In this document: positions 17,447 through 26,666 of the stretch, piece after piece
How positions within the stretch are numbered: position 1 is the stretch's first letter
How the letters are laid out: every line of letters starts with the position of its first letter
Assembly (NCBI RefSeq): GCF_014641655.1
Contig: NZ_BMID01000001.1
Coordinates: 620,001-684,000 of the forward strand
Direction: 5' to 3'
Source: Pseudoblastomonas marina
Lineage (GTDB): Bacteria; Pseudomonadota; Alphaproteobacteria; Sphingomonadales; Sphingomonadaceae
Length of the DNA stretch: 64,000 nucleotides
Notes under the pieces: model-generated
Database searches by the model: none
What the model was told of the DNA's origin: nothing
The model's input: the letters and a program-made list of their open reading frames with translations, nothing else
Position numbers and translations under genes: made by a program

Positions 17447-19498
17447 ATGCATTTCTTCAACCATCTCCTGCACGACCACGATCTGGCGCTGATCCTGCTG
17501 GCTGCGGCGATCTGCGCGGCGGGCTGCTATGTCGGCGTCGGCCTGTCGCAGCGCGCGGCGAGCGAACGCGGGACCGCGCGCTGGCACTGGTGCTTCCTCA
17601 CCGGGATCGTCGCCGGCTGCACGATCTGGGCGACCCATTTCATCGCCATGTTCGGCTATCGCTCCCCGGTACCGGTGTCGCTCGACGGGGTACTGACCCT
17701 GCTGTCGGCGCATATCGCGGTGGTCGGGAGCTGCGCCGCGGTGGCTGTCGCCACCTTGTCGCGCCGGCTCTGGGCCTCGGCAACTTCGGGGCTCCTGTTC
17801 GGCCTGACCATCGCGGCGATGCACTATACGGGCATGTCCGGCTATGTGTTCGCGGGAGCCGAGGTGCGCTGGGATTACGGGCTCGTCGTCGTCTCGATCG
17901 CGCTCGGCACCGCGCTGGCCGCGGCGGCCAATTTCCGGCTCTCCGGGTCCGACGGTACCAAGGTGGATATCGGGTCGGTCGCGCTGTGGGTGGCGGCGAT
18001 CGTAGCCCTTCATTTCACCGGGATGGCATCGATGACGATCGCACCGCTGGCTGGTACGGTGGTGACGGACGCGACCTATTCGGGGGTCGGCGGGAACGCG
18101 CTGGCCGGCGCGATCGCTACCATCAGCCTTATGATCGTGGGGCTGGGCCTGACCACCTCGCAGACCGATCGCCGCCAGCAATTGCGCTCGCGCCTGCGGC
18201 TCCAGCACCAGGCGATGCACGATGCGCTGACCGGCCTGCCCAATCGCAGGGCTTTCGGTCGCGCGCTCGCCAAGCGCAGCGCCGCCGCCGAGGCCACCGG
18301 TGCCGCCTTCGCGCTGCTCGTCGTCGATCTCGACAATTTCAAGCCGGTCAATGACGGCATGGGCCATGCCACCGGCGACGAGGTGCTCAAGCGTGTCGCG
18401 CACCGGCTCGAATGCGCCGCTCGGCCCGGAGATTTCGTCGCCCGCGTCGGCGGTGACGAATTCGCGATCCTCCTCGACGGGGTGCGCGATTCCAGCGCCG
18501 CGGGGAGCGTGGCCGATCGCGTGATCGAGATCCTCGGGCGCCCGTTCCTGATCGGAGAGCAGATCGCCGAGATCGGGGCCTGCGTCGGGATCAGCCTCGC
18601 GCCGCATCACGCGACCAATCCGTCTCGCCTGGTCAATCACGCCGACCATGCGCTCTATTCCTCGAAGCGCAGGGGCAAGGGCCGCTGGCAGGTTTTCGAC
18701 GATACGCTGCTCGAAGCGATCGAGCGCCGCCGGGTGCTCGAAGCCGCGCTGCGCCGCGCCGCGGTGCGCGAGGACTTCGACGTCGTCTACCAGCCGATCG
18801 TCGATTCTTCGACCGACGAGCTGGTCGGTGCGGAGGCCCTGGCGCGGTGGAGCCCGGCCACCCACGGAGCCGTTCCGCCCGCCGAGTTCATCCCCATGGC
18901 CGAAGAGCTCGGGCTGATCGGGCGGATCGGTATGACGGTGCTGCGCAAGGCCTGCCGCGAGGCGATGAGCTGGCCCGATTCGATCAAGCTCTCGGTCAAC
19001 CTGTCGCCGGTCCAGATCCTCGATCCGCGCCTTGTCTCGGGGGTCGCCGCGGTGCTCCACGAGACGGGCCTGCCGCCGCAACGGCTCGAGCTCGAAATCA
19101 CCGAGACCGCGCTGCTCGGCGACGACGAGCTCGCGCTGCGTACGCTCAACCGGCTGGTCGCGCTCGGGGTCAATGTCTCGCTCGATGATTTCGGGACCGG
19201 CTATTCCTCGCTCAGCTACCTCCACCGCTTCCCGATCAGCCGGATCAAGATCGACGGGAGCTTCGTCAACCAGGCGCCGGTCGATGCGAACAGCGCCTCG
19301 ATCGTGCGCGCCATCGCCGAACTGGGCAAGAGCATGGATTTGCAGATTACCGCCGAGGGCATCGAAACCGCCGCCCAGCGCGAATTCATCACCAGCCACG
19401 GGTGCCAGAACCTCCAGGGATTCCTGATCAGCCGACCATTGTCGGAAGCCGAATTTTCAGATCTGTGCAGAGCAGCGGGACAGGAGCGCGCGGCATGA
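17447..19498 (+). CDS. MHYT-GGDEF-EAL c-di-GMP turnover protein
   Basis: 683 residues. The N-terminal seven-helix MHYT sensor has three characteristic repeats: WATHFIAMFGY (61-71), AAMHYTGMSGY (123-133) and ALHFTGMASM (188-197), proposed in the family to bind metal and sense O2, CO or NO. The GGDEF domain is intact (GGDEF at 335-339, substrate-site DNFKPVND) and carries an inhibitory RPGD site five residues upstream. The EAL domain is also intact (EAL at 463-465, DDFGTGYSS loop). Both synthesis and breakdown of c-di-GMP are therefore possible. Its stop overlaps the start of the BLUF gene (ATGA), so the two products are made together. Confidence 0.93.
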   Translation: MHFFNHLLHDHDLALILLAAAICAAGCYVGVGLSQRAASERGTARWHWCFLTGIVAGCTIWATHFIAMFGYRSPVPVSLDGVLTLLSAHIAVVGSCAAVAVATLSRRLWASATSGLLFGLTIAAMHYTGMSGYVFAGAEVRWDYGLVVVSIALGTALAAAANFRLSGSDGTKVDIGSVALWVAAIVALHFTGMASMTIAPLAGTVVTDATYSGVGGNALAGAIATISLMIVGLGLTTSQTDRRQQLRSRLRLQHQAMHDALTGLPNRRAFGRALAKRSAAAEATGAAFALLVVDLDNFKPVNDGMGHATGDEVLKRVAHRLECAARPGDFVARVGGDEFAILLDGVRDSSAAGSVADRVIEILGRPFLIGEQIAEIGACVGISLAPHHATNPSRLVNHADHALYSSKRRGKGRWQVFDDTLLEAIERRRVLEAALRRAAVREDFDVVYQPIVDSSTDELVGAEALARWSPATHGAVPPAEFIPMAEELGLIGRIGMTVLRKACREAMSWPDSIKLSVNLSPVQILDPRLVSGVAAVLHETGLPPQRLELEITETALLGDDELALRTLNRLVALGVNVSLDDFGTGYSSLSYLHRFPISRIKIDGSFVNQAPVDANSASIVRAIAELGKSMDLQITAEGIETAAQREFITSHGCQNLQGFLISRPLSEAEFSDLCRAAGQERAA

Positions 19499-19965
19499 CC
19501 GAACGCTTCGACCTGACCGACCAACCGGGCGCACCGCTCCTGCGTCTGTTCTACACCAGCAGCGCGATCGCCCGGCTGGGCGCGCGCGAACTGGCGCTGG
19601 CTTGCGAGAAGCGGAATCGCGAGGCCGGGATCACCGGCGTGCTGCTGCGGGTCGACGCGACCTACCTGCAGGTCATCGAGGGCGCGCCCAAGGCGGTCGC
19701 CGAGACCTTCGAGCGGATCTGCTGCGACCTGCGCCACCGCAATCTCGCCCTGCTCGAGATCGAACCCGCAGACGAGCGGATCTTCGGCGATTGGTCGATG
19801 GCGCATGTCGGCGACAGCGAAAGCCTCACCATCGCGCTGCGCGACGACCTCGAGGACATCCGCCTGCTCGCCGGGGTCAACGCGCACAACACGGTGCTGC
19901 GGATGCGGCAGCTGCTCGACGCGGTTCGCGCCCGCGACCTGGAAGTGCGCAACTGCGCGGCCTGA
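19495..19965 (+). CDS. stand-alone BLUF blue-light sensor
   Basis: 156 residues from ATG 19495. The BLUF fold binds FAD and responds to blue light. Key residues are in place: Tyr20 (RLFYTSSA), Asn41 (KRNREAGITGVLL), Gln59 (YLQVIEG), and the Trp100/Met102 pair in DWSMAHV. A helical C-terminal tail of about 45 residues, ending NCAA, may contact a partner. Since the start overlaps the stop of the MHYT-GGDEF-EAL gene, the partner is probably that enzyme, which would make a two-protein version of the fused BLUF-EAL sensors known in other bacteria (inference). Confidence 0.92.
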   Translation: MTERFDLTDQPGAPLLRLFYTSSAIARLGARELALACEKRNREAGITGVLLRVDATYLQVIEGAPKAVAETFERICCDLRHRNLALLEIEPADERIFGDWSMAHVGDSESLTIALRDDLEDIRLLAGVNAHNTVLRMRQLLDAVRARDLEVRNCAA

Positions 19966-19987
19966 GCGTCGCGAGCGGCCGAATCGC

Positions 19988-20015
19988 TTGCAAAATCCGG
20001 CGAAATCGCTATCTG
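19988..20015 (+). promoter_or_regulatory. rplKA promoter
   Basis: TTGCAA, 16 bases, TATCTG, about 122 bases before rplK. It gives the ribosomal genes their own transcription start, needed because the normal read-through from nusG is interrupted by inserted genes. Confidence 0.6.
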
Positions 20016-20136
20016 CGCGGCTTCCCAGCTACCAGCATCGGGAAATCCACGCGGGAGGCGCCGGCGACGGCGCCGTCTGGACCGCTTAACATGAGCCCGG
20101 TTTCGCGCCGGGCGACAGTGCGAAAAGGAGGCCATC

Positions 20137-20568
20137 ATGGCCAAGAAGATCGAAGGTTACATCAACCTTCAGGTGCCCGCCGGCACCGCCAATCCCTCCC
20201 CGCCGATCGGCCCTGCGCTCGGTCAGCGCGGCGTCAACATCATGGAATTCTGCAAGGCCTTCAACGCCGCCACGCAGGACCTTGAAAAGAACGCCCCGAT
20301 CCCGACCAAGATCACGGTCTATGCCGATCGGAGCTTCACCTTCGAAACCAAGTCGCCGCCCGCCAGCTACATGCTGAAGAAGGCCGCCAAGGTGAAGAAG
20401 GGCTCGGGCGAGCCGAACAAGACCAAGGTCGGCACGATCAAGGCCAGCCAGATCAAGGAAATCGCGGAAGCGAAGATGAAGGATCTGAACGCCAACGATA
20501 TCATGCAAGCGATGAAGATCATCGAGGGCTCCGCGCGCTCGATGGGCCTCGACGTGGTGGAGGGCTGA
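20137..20568 (+). CDS. rplK: 50S ribosomal protein L11
   Basis: 143 residues, the normal size. The N-terminal part carries the conserved [19 protein letters not shown] segment that contacts 23S rRNA and the GTPase-associated centre; the C-terminal domain has the [20 protein letters not shown] region. AGGAGG-like sequence precedes the ATG. rplA follows two bases after the stop, as in most bacteria. The leader upstream may hold the L1 autoregulatory site, though I could not define it. Confidence 0.98.
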   Translation: MAKKIEGYINLQVPAGTANPSPPIGPALGQRGVNIMEFCKAFNAATQDLEKNAPIPTKITVYADRSFTFETKSPPASYMLKKAAKVKKGSGEPNKTKVGTIKASQIKEIAEAKMKDLNANDIMQAMKIIEGSARSMGLDVVEG

Positions 20569-20570
20569 TC

Positions 20571-21272
20571 ATGGGCAAGATGACCAAGAAGCAGAAGCTC
20601 GTCGCCGAGAAGGTCGACAGCGAAAAGCTCTACTCGTTCGACGAAGCCATGACCGTGCTGCGCGAATTCGAGAAGATGACGAAGTTCGACGAGACCGTCG
20701 AAGTCGCGATGAACCTCGGCGTCGATCCGCGCCACGCCGACCAGATGGTCCGCGGCGTCGTGTCGCTGCCCTCGGGCACCGGCAAGGACGTCAAGGTCGC
20801 GGTGTTCGCGCGCGGTGACAATGCCGACGCGGCGAAGGAAGCCGGTGCGGACGTCGTGGGCGCCGAAGATCTCATGGAAGACATGCAGAACGGCAACCTC
20901 GATTACGACCGCGTGATCGCTTCGCCCGACATGATGGGCGTCGTCGGCCGTCTCGGTAAGGTGCTCGGTCCCAAGGGCCTGATGCCGAACCCGAAGCTCG
21001 GCACCGTGACCCCCAACGTCGCGCAGGCCGTCAAGGACGCCAAGGGCGGCCAGGTCGAATATCGCGTCGAGAAGATGGGCATCATTCACTCGGGCATCGG
21101 CAAGATGAGCTTCGACGATGCCGCGCTGAAGGCCAACTTCAAGGCGCTGACCGAAGCGGTGGTCAAGGCCAAGCCGTCGGGCGCCAAGGGCAAGTACGTC
21201 CGCAAGGTCTCGCTGACCTCGTCGATGGGCCCGGGCCTCAAGCTCGACCTCTCCGAAGTCGAGGGCGCGTAA
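20571..21272 (+). CDS. rplA: 50S ribosomal protein L1
   Basis: 233 residues, full length. The conserved [20 protein letters not shown] stretch and the [21 protein letters not shown]-terminal region are present. L1 builds the L1 stalk and represses its own operon by binding leader RNA in other bacteria. A terminator follows, so rplJ-rplL-rpoBC are not cotranscribed here. Confidence 0.98.
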   Translation: MGKMTKKQKLVAEKVDSEKLYSFDEAMTVLREFEKMTKFDETVEVAMNLGVDPRHADQMVRGVVSLPSGTGKDVKVAVFARGDNADAAKEAGADVVGAEDLMEDMQNGNLDYDRVIASPDMMGVVGRLGKVLGPKGLMPNPKLGTVTPNVAQAVKDAKGGQVEYRVEKMGIIHSGIGKMSFDDAALKANFKALTEAVVKAKPSGAKGKYVRKVSLTSSMGPGLKLDLSEVEGA

Positions 21273-21301
21273 GCCACCATATCATCGGATATGCCGATTA
21301 C

Positions 21302-21337
21302 AGGGGCCGGGGGAGCAATCCTCCGGCCCTTTGTTTT
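21302..21337 (+). terminator. terminator of rplKA
   Basis: A GC stem (GGGGCCGGGGGA paired with TCCTCCGGCCCT, one G-T wobble) with a short loop, followed by a TTTGTTTTGG tract. Confidence 0.85.
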
Positions 21338-21403
21338 GGATAAAAGGAGATGGGCAGGCGTTGATCGGGTGAAGCTGCAAGCAATTCCCCGAAAGGAAAG
21401 ACC

Positions 21404-21583
21404 ATGTCCTCTCTCTGGAGCCTCGCCACGATCCTCGGTCCGATCCTGCTGATCGGGTTCATCATCTGGGCCTATGTCAGGAACAGGCAGGCCCCCGACA
21501 GCACGGTGCGCAAGGCCGAACGCGGCGCGCGCGAGCTGCGCGAGGAACTCGACCAGGAAGAATACGACCGCGGCGAGCGCTGA
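21404..21583 (+). CDS. small single-helix membrane protein, 59 residues
   Basis: 59 residues with GAAAGGAAAGACC before the ATG. One N-terminal membrane helix (about 7-25, ATILGPILLIGFIIWAYV) is followed by a charged cytoplasmic tail rich in Arg and Glu that ends EEYDRGER. It lies between the rplKA terminator and the second adhesin. It could tether or regulate a membrane complex, but I do not recognise it. Confidence 0.65.
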   Translation: MSSLWSLATILGPILLIGFIIWAYVRNRQAPDSTVRKAERGARELREELDQEEYDRGER

Positions 21584-21665
21584 CGCGCCGTATACGGTGC
21601 CGGTTACGTTCGCGCTGCCGACCGGCGCGCTGCATCGGCCAGCATTTGGATTGCGCAAAAGAGAA

Positions 21666-21693
21666 GGGCCGGGGTGCTTGCGCACCCCGGCCC
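21666..21693 (-). terminator. terminator of the second adhesin gene
   Basis: A perfect 12-base-pair stem (GGGCCGGGGTGC) with loop TTGC; read on the minus strand it is followed by a T-rich run (TTCTCTTTT). It lies 26 bases after the adhesin stop. Confidence 0.85.
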
Positions 21694-21718
21694 CACTCAT
21701 CCTGGTCCGCAGGTTGAG

Positions 21719-23572
21719 TTACCAGGCGATCTGGAAGCCGCCGCGGGCGCCGACTTCACCGCTGTCGAAACCGACACCGAGACCGGCCGAGATCGAAGCG
21801 TTGTCACCGACACGGGCGCTCAGCGCCACCGTACCGGCACCACGGTCGGCGAAGTAGCCGACGCCGCCCGACAGGCCGAAATTGGTGCCTGCCGGCAGGG
21901 CCGGGCTTTCCATCGCGAGACCCATCGCGACGCCTTCGTTGGCGCGGCTGATGTCGATGCTGTTCTGCGCGGTCAGCGCTTCGAGCGTCGTGGTCCGGGC
22001 ACCGAGCGCGCTGATCGCGGCAGTGTTGGTCCCGATCAGCGCGGTGTTCGACGCGATCGCGGCGGTGTTGCTCGCCACGGAGGCCGAGGTGGCCAGCGCG
22101 GTGCGGCCCAGCGTGCCATTGGTGTCGGTCGTCACGGCGAAGATCGTGCCGGTCTGGCTCGACGTGCTCGTGCCGAGGCCGGCGATCACCACCTGGCCGG
22201 CATTGGTCGCGGTCGCGCCGTTACCGATCGCGACCGAGTTTGCACCGGTTGCACGCGCGAGGTTGCCAATGGCGACCGAGGCGCTGCCCGAGGCGTTGGC
22301 CGAGTCACCCGCGGCGAACGAGCTCGCGCCCGAAGCGTTGGCGAGCACGCCGACCGCGGTCGAGCGCGTGCCGGTGGCGAAGGCGGCATTGCCGAGACCG
22401 GTCGAGAAGTCGCCGCGCGCCTGCGCCGAGGCGCCGACGGCGGTGCCCGAACGGCCGGTGGCGTTGGCGAGGTAGCCGAGGCCGGTGGCGTAGGTGTTCG
22501 AGGCGTTGGCGGCTTCGCCGAGCGAGGTCGAGAACTCGCCGCTGGCGATCGCGAGGTGGCCGATCGCCGTCGCGCGCTGCGCGGTGGCTTCCGAACGCCA
22601 GCCATAGGCGGTCGCGCCGGCGCCGATGGCGAAGGCCTGGCCGCCGACGACGGTGGTCGACGGGCCGCTGGCACGGGTCAGGCGACCATTGCCGGTGCCG
22701 TCGCCGCTGCCGATGGCGATCGCATCGGTGCCTTCGGCGGTCGCTTCGTTACCGATCGCGACCGAACGCTCGCCCGAGGCGACCGCGTTGTAGCCGCTGG
22801 CATAGGAGAAATCGCCGGTCGCGAAGGTGAAGCCACCCTGCGCGATCGAACCGATGCCCGAAGCGGTCGCGTTGCGACCGAGCGCGATGGCCTGGCGACC
22901 CGAAGCGTTGGCGTCGGTACCCTGGGCGATCGCATCGTCGGCCGACGAACGCGAACGATAGCCGATCGCGATCGCACGCTCGGCCGAAGCGAAGGCGTTG
23001 TAGCCGCTGGCATAGGCGAAATCGGCGGTGGCGAAGGAGAAGCCGCCCATGGCCGTCGCACCGATGCCGGTGGCGGTGGCGTTGCGACCCATGGCGACAG
23101 CCTGACGGCCATTGGCGACGGCATCGCGGCCGACGGCCACGTCGTCATTGTTCACAGCGCGCGCGGTGTAGCCGATGGCAACGCCACCTTCTTGGAGCGC
23201 GGTGGCGAAGGCGCCGACTGCGGTCGCGCCGAGGCCCGTCGCGTTGGTGCCGCGACCGATCGCGGTAGCCTGGAGCGCCGAAGCGTTGGCCTCGGTGCCG
23301 ACGGCAGTCGCGCTCGCGCCGCTGGCGGACGATTCCGAACCGACGGCCGTGCTGTCTTCGCCATTGGCAGTCGAATTCTCACCGCAAGCCAGCGCGTCGT
23401 CGCCGACCGCTGTTGCGCCGTTGACGCCGTCACCGGCATCGAGAATTCCGTTGTTGTTGGTGTCGGTAAGACACGCTTCCTGCGCGGCGGCAGGCGTGGC
23501 GATAAGCATGGCCGAGCCGGCACAGCCGGCCAGCAGCGCAGCTGCGAGCTGCTTCGTGTACATCGAATTCAT
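21719..23572 (-). CDS. trimeric autotransporter adhesin (YadA-like), shorter paralogue
   Basis: 617 residues from ATG 23572, preceded by GGAAGAGG at about 9 bases. Signal peptide to TPAAAQ; the mature start has Cys, then a DTNNNGILDAGDG loop that looks like an EF-hand or thrombospondin-type Ca2+ loop, then a second Cys before the head repeats begin. The head is one unbroken array of YadA-type repeats (AVGxxAxAxG). A short coiled stalk (NTAAIASNTALIGTNTAAIS) and a C-terminal anchor of about 70 residues ending in Trp complete the protein. Compared with the paralogue at 6927-10241 it lacks neck modules. The 293 bases upstream (23573-23865) have no gene; they hold the promoter region and lower-GC sequence. 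Confidence 0.92.
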   Translation of the reverse strand: MNSMYTKQLAAALLAGCAGSAMLIATPAAAQEACLTDTNNNGILDAGDGVNGATAVGDDALACGENSTANGEDSTAVGSESSASGASATAVGTEANASALQATAIGRGTNATGLGATAVGAFATALQEGGVAIGYTARAVNNDDVAVGRDAVANGRQAVAMGRNATATGIGATAMGGFSFATADFAYASGYNAFASAERAIAIGYRSRSSADDAIAQGTDANASGRQAIALGRNATASGIGSIAQGGFTFATGDFSYASGYNAVASGERSVAIGNEATAEGTDAIAIGSGDGTGNGRLTRASGPSTTVVGGQAFAIGAGATAYGWRSEATAQRATAIGHLAIASGEFSTSLGEAANASNTYATGLGYLANATGRSGTAVGASAQARGDFSTGLGNAAFATGTRSTAVGVLANASGASSFAAGDSANASGSASVAIGNLARATGANSVAIGNGATATNAGQVVIAGLGTSTSSQTGTIFAVTTDTNGTLGRTALATSASVASNTAAIASNTALIGTNTAAISALGARTTTLEALTAQNSIDISRANEGVAMGLAMESPALPAGTNFGLSGGVGYFADRGAGTVALSARVGDNASISAGLGVGFDSGEVGARGGFQIAW

Positions 23573-23865
23573 ATTGGTAAACCTCTTCCTGATTACGGAC
23601 CAGAAAGCCGTTTGCGTCCCCTGTTTCCCGTCCGCAAAGCAACGTTTGCCCGGGGACCATTGCTGCCCCCTCCGCGCCCGTCGCTTCGGTCCAAAAAAGA
23701 ACACCCGCGGCTGCTACCCCGAAGAAGTTCGCGGCAGCATGGTGCGTGGTAGAGATTAACCGAGCGGTTGCAAGGAATTAAGCCGTTGAATTTGGCGGTA
23801 ACTCGAGATTAACGCCGAATTGTCCCAATACGGGTCAGTCTGGCGGCAAAGTTCCCGTAGAGTGC

Positions 23866-24627
23866 TCAGATACCGCCGGGCGTGAAATCGAAGCCGGCCG
23901 TGGCGAGCGCATCGCACAGCGTATCGACCGCACTGCCGAGCTCGTCGCGATCGGTCGAGCGGATCACGAAATTGGCGCCGACCTTGCCCTCGCGGAAGAA
24001 GGGATAGGAGCCGATCTGGCATTTCTCGTGCGCCTTTTCGACCTGGCGGAGGATATCGGCGACCTCGCTTTCGGCGGTCCAGCAGCCGATCGTCTCGTCG
24101 ACCAGCGGGGTGCCGCCTTCGAGGGTGCCGGTGAGCGCGTCGAGCATCCCCGCGGTGATGTGCGGCACGCCCGCCATCAGGTGGATATTGCCCAGCTTGA
24201 TGCCCGGCGCGCCCGACATGCGGTTGGGAATCAGCTCACCGCCCTCTGGCACGCGCGCCATCCTCAGCCGCGCCTCGGTCAGCCCGCCGGGCTTGTCGGC
24301 GTAGTACTGCTCGAGGATCGCGCGCGCCTCGGGATGGACGATCACGTCGACGCCCAGCGCCGCGGCGACCGCATCGACGGTGATATCGTCATGCGTCGGC
24401 CCGATCCCGCCGGTGGTGAAGAGATAGTCGTAGCCCTCGCGCAGCGCGTTGACCGCCTCGACGATCCGTTCGAGCACGTCGGGTACCACGCGCACCTCCG
24501 ACAGGCGGATGCCCTGCACCTGCGTCCAGCTGGCGATCTGGGCGATGTTCTTGTCGTGGGTGCGGCCGGACAGGATCTCGTCGCCAATCACGATCAGCGC
24601 GGCGGTGTAGATGCGGGAATCGGACAT
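23866..24627 (-). CDS. CinA-like MoaB/Mog-domain protein
   Basis: 253 residues. The N-terminal MoaB/Mog molybdopterin-binding fold shows ALIVIGDEILSGRTHDKN and the nucleotide/pterin loop TTGGIGPTHDDIT (around 71-83). The C-terminal part matches the middle region of CinA, but the nicotinamide-nucleotide deamidase domain of full-length CinA is missing, as in many alphaproteobacteria. Some members of this group have pyrophosphatase activity on ADP-ribose or related dinucleotides; a competence role is doubtful. It ends 44 bases upstream of the monooxygenase stop and seems a separate unit reading from a start at 24627. Confidence 0.85.
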   Translation of the reverse strand: MSDSRIYTAALIVIGDEILSGRTHDKNIAQIASWTQVQGIRLSEVRVVPDVLERIVEAVNALREGYDYLFTTGGIGPTHDDITVDAVAAALGVDVIVHPEARAILEQYYADKPGGLTEARLRMARVPEGGELIPNRMSGAPGIKLGNIHLMAGVPHITAGMLDALTGTLEGGTPLVDETIGCWTAESEVADILRQVEKAHEKCQIGSYPFFREGKVGANFVIRSTDRDELGSAVDTLCDALATAGFDFTPGGI

Positions 24628-24671
24628 GGCGCGGATTTAGGGAGCCGATGCGGCGCTGGCTACTCTTTGGG

Positions 24672-26165
24672 CTATTCGGCGGGCTCGAGCGTTTCGCTTT
24701 TCGCGTCGGGAGCAACCTTCGCCTTGCCGAAGGCGAGGATCCCGTCCTCGACCGCGCCGGTCTTCATGTCCTTGCGGTCGCGGACATATTCCTGGTTGAG
24801 CCGCCACGGCATCGCGGTCGCGTTCTTCGGCATGATGTGCTTCGAGCGCTGGATGTAGCCCGAGGAGAAATCGAAGATGTCGTCCTCTTCCAGGCCATGG
24901 TCGTCGGGCAGCACGGGGGTGGCGAGATCGGCGCCTTTCTCGGCCATCCGGTTGAGCACGCGGCAGGTATATTCGGAGACGAGATCGGCGCGCAGCGTCC
25001 AGCTGGCATTGAGATAGCCGAACACCGCCGACAGGTTGGGCAGGTTCGAGAACATCGCTCCCTTGTAGTAGAAGCGCTCCTCGAATTTCACCGGCTCGCC
25101 CTCGACCGAAACGTCGATCTTGCCCGCCATGGCGAGCTTCAACCCGGTCGCGGTGATGATGATGTCGGCCTCGACCAACTCGCCCGATTTAAGGCGAATG
25201 CCGCGCTCCTCGAACTTGTCGATATGGCCGGTGGCGATGCTCGCGCGGCCCTCGCGCATCGCGCGGAACAGGTCGGCGTCGGGCACCAGGCACAGCCGCT
25301 GGTCCCACGGATCGTAGGGCGGGGTGAAGGCCTGCTCGTCGAACTTGTCGCCAAGCTCGGCGCGGATCTTCTTGAACAGGAAGTCCTTGACCTTCTCCGG
25401 CTTGCTGCGCGCGCGCTTGAAGCCGATGTCCTGCATCGTGACGTTCTTCCAGCGCGTGATCTTGTAGGCGGTCTCGGCCGGCAGCACCTTGCGCAGCCAG
25501 TTGGCGAGCCCGTCCTTCGCCGGGCGCGAGAAGTAATAGGTCGGGGTGCGCTGGAGCATGGTGACGTGCGCGGCCTTGTCCGCCATCGAGGGAACGATCG
25601 TCACCGCGGTCGCGCCCGATCCGATCACCACCACCTTCTTGCCCGCATAGTCGAGATCCTCGGGCCAGAATTGCGGGTGGATCACTTGGCCGCCGAAGCC
25701 GCTGGTGTCGAACCCGGCATCGTGCGGCTCGTCGTAATCGTAATAGCCCGAACCGAGATAGAGCCAGTTCGCGGTGACGATGTCGCCGCCTTCGAGCGTC
25801 ACCGTCCAGCGCGCACTGTCGACGTCGAAATCGGCCGATACGACCTTGCTGTTGAAGCGGATATGGTCGCGGATCCCGCGCTCGTCGGCGATGCGATGAA
25901 GGTACTCGAGGATCGCGGGCCCGTCGGCGATCGATTTCTCGTGCGTCCACGGCTCGAACGCGAAGCCCAGCGTGTGCATGTCGCTGTCCGAGCGGATGCC
26001 GGGATAGCGGAACAGGTCCCACGTCCCGCCGAGCTTCTCGCGCCGTTCGAGCAGCCCGTAGGAGCGGTCGGGACACATCATCTCGAGATGCGCGGCCATG
26101 CCGATGCCCGAAATGCCTGCGCCGACGATCAGGACGTCGAAATCGGGAACGGTGGTATCGGTCAT
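24672..26165 (-). CDS. Baeyer-Villiger-type flavin monooxygenase
   Basis: 497 residues from ATG 26165 with AAGGAG upstream. The FAD-binding Rossmann motif GAGISG is at 15-20; the Baeyer-Villiger fingerprint FxGxxxHxxxW is present as FGGQVIHPQFW (157-167); the NADPH Rossmann motif is GSGATA (182-187). It likely inserts one oxygen into a ketone or oxidises a soft nucleophile with NADPH in the cytoplasm. The segment upstream of the start has a short ACAC/GTGT dyad near 26182, perhaps a repressor site. The next gene (CinA-like) is downstream. Substrate unknown; alkane, steroid or terpenoid ketones are typical of this group. Confidence 0.9.
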   Translation of the reverse strand: MTDTTVPDFDVLIVGAGISGIGMAAHLEMMCPDRSYGLLERREKLGGTWDLFRYPGIRSDSDMHTLGFAFEPWTHEKSIADGPAILEYLHRIADERGIRDHIRFNSKVVSADFDVDSARWTVTLEGGDIVTANWLYLGSGYYDYDEPHDAGFDTSGFGGQVIHPQFWPEDLDYAGKKVVVIGSGATAVTIVPSMADKAAHVTMLQRTPTYYFSRPAKDGLANWLRKVLPAETAYKITRWKNVTMQDIGFKRARSKPEKVKDFLFKKIRAELGDKFDEQAFTPPYDPWDQRLCLVPDADLFRAMREGRASIATGHIDKFEERGIRLKSGELVEADIIITATGLKLAMAGKIDVSVEGEPVKFEERFYYKGAMFSNLPNLSAVFGYLNASWTLRADLVSEYTCRVLNRMAEKGADLATPVLPDDHGLEEDDIFDFSSGYIQRSKHIMPKNATAMPWRLNQEYVRDRKDMKTGAVEDGILAFGKAKVAPDAKSETLEPAE

Positions 26166-26310
26166 GCGTCTCTCCTTGCTGACACTGGTGTAAGCTAGCA
26201 TCGGCGGCGAGGCAAAAAATTTATTCCGCGATGGATTATCGCCGTCGCGTGATCCGTTGTCCCGGCATGCAAGGCCCCGCCAGGCGGGCCGCAACTAGGG
26301 AAACAGACCG

Positions 26311-26649
26311 ATGAAAAAGACCGCCATTCTCGCCTTCGCCGCCTTCGCTTCGCTCGCCACCCCGGTGGCAGCCGGGACCGAGGCGCCGATGACCTACGAA
26401 GAAGAATATGCCCGCGTCGAGGAACGCGCGATCATCAACGTGCCGATCGCCGGAATCGAGAACGAGCTGTGGTTCGACTACCGGCTCGACGTGATCAAGG
26501 CGCAGAAGAAACTGAACGAGAAGCTGCGCGAAGCCGACAGCATCAAGGACGAGCGCCGCTCGTGGGAGCGCTATGCCAACGAACTGCAGAAGCGCCGGAT
26601 CGCCTATGTCGAGGCGATGGCCAAGCTTGGCTTCCGCCTCGCCTACTGA
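26311..26649 (+). CDS. small secreted protein, unknown function
   Basis: 112 residues with a clear signal peptide (KKTAILAFAAFASLATPVAAG). The mature protein is highly charged and helical, beginning with an acidic MTYEEEYARVEERA stretch and ending KLGFRLAY. It has no cysteine. A strong terminator follows, marking a single-gene unit. I do not recognise the family; the shape suggests a periplasmic helical-hairpin protein. Confidence 0.7.
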   Translation: MKKTAILAFAAFASLATPVAAGTEAPMTYEEEYARVEERAIINVPIAGIENELWFDYRLDVIKAQKKLNEKLREADSIKDERRSWERYANELQKRRIAYVEAMAKLGFRLAY

Positions 26650-26666
26650 GGCACGGCGACCCAATG

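Noticed and set aside
21674-23752. Long plus-strand frame across the second adhesin
   Set aside because: Shadow of the repetitive adhesin gene; its Gly/Arg-rich translation has no fold-like features.
23866-26165. CinA-like and ComEA-like genes as a competence locus
   Set aside because: They are 6.6 kb apart with unrelated neighbours, and this short CinA-like type lacks the deamidase domain; no other com genes are visible.
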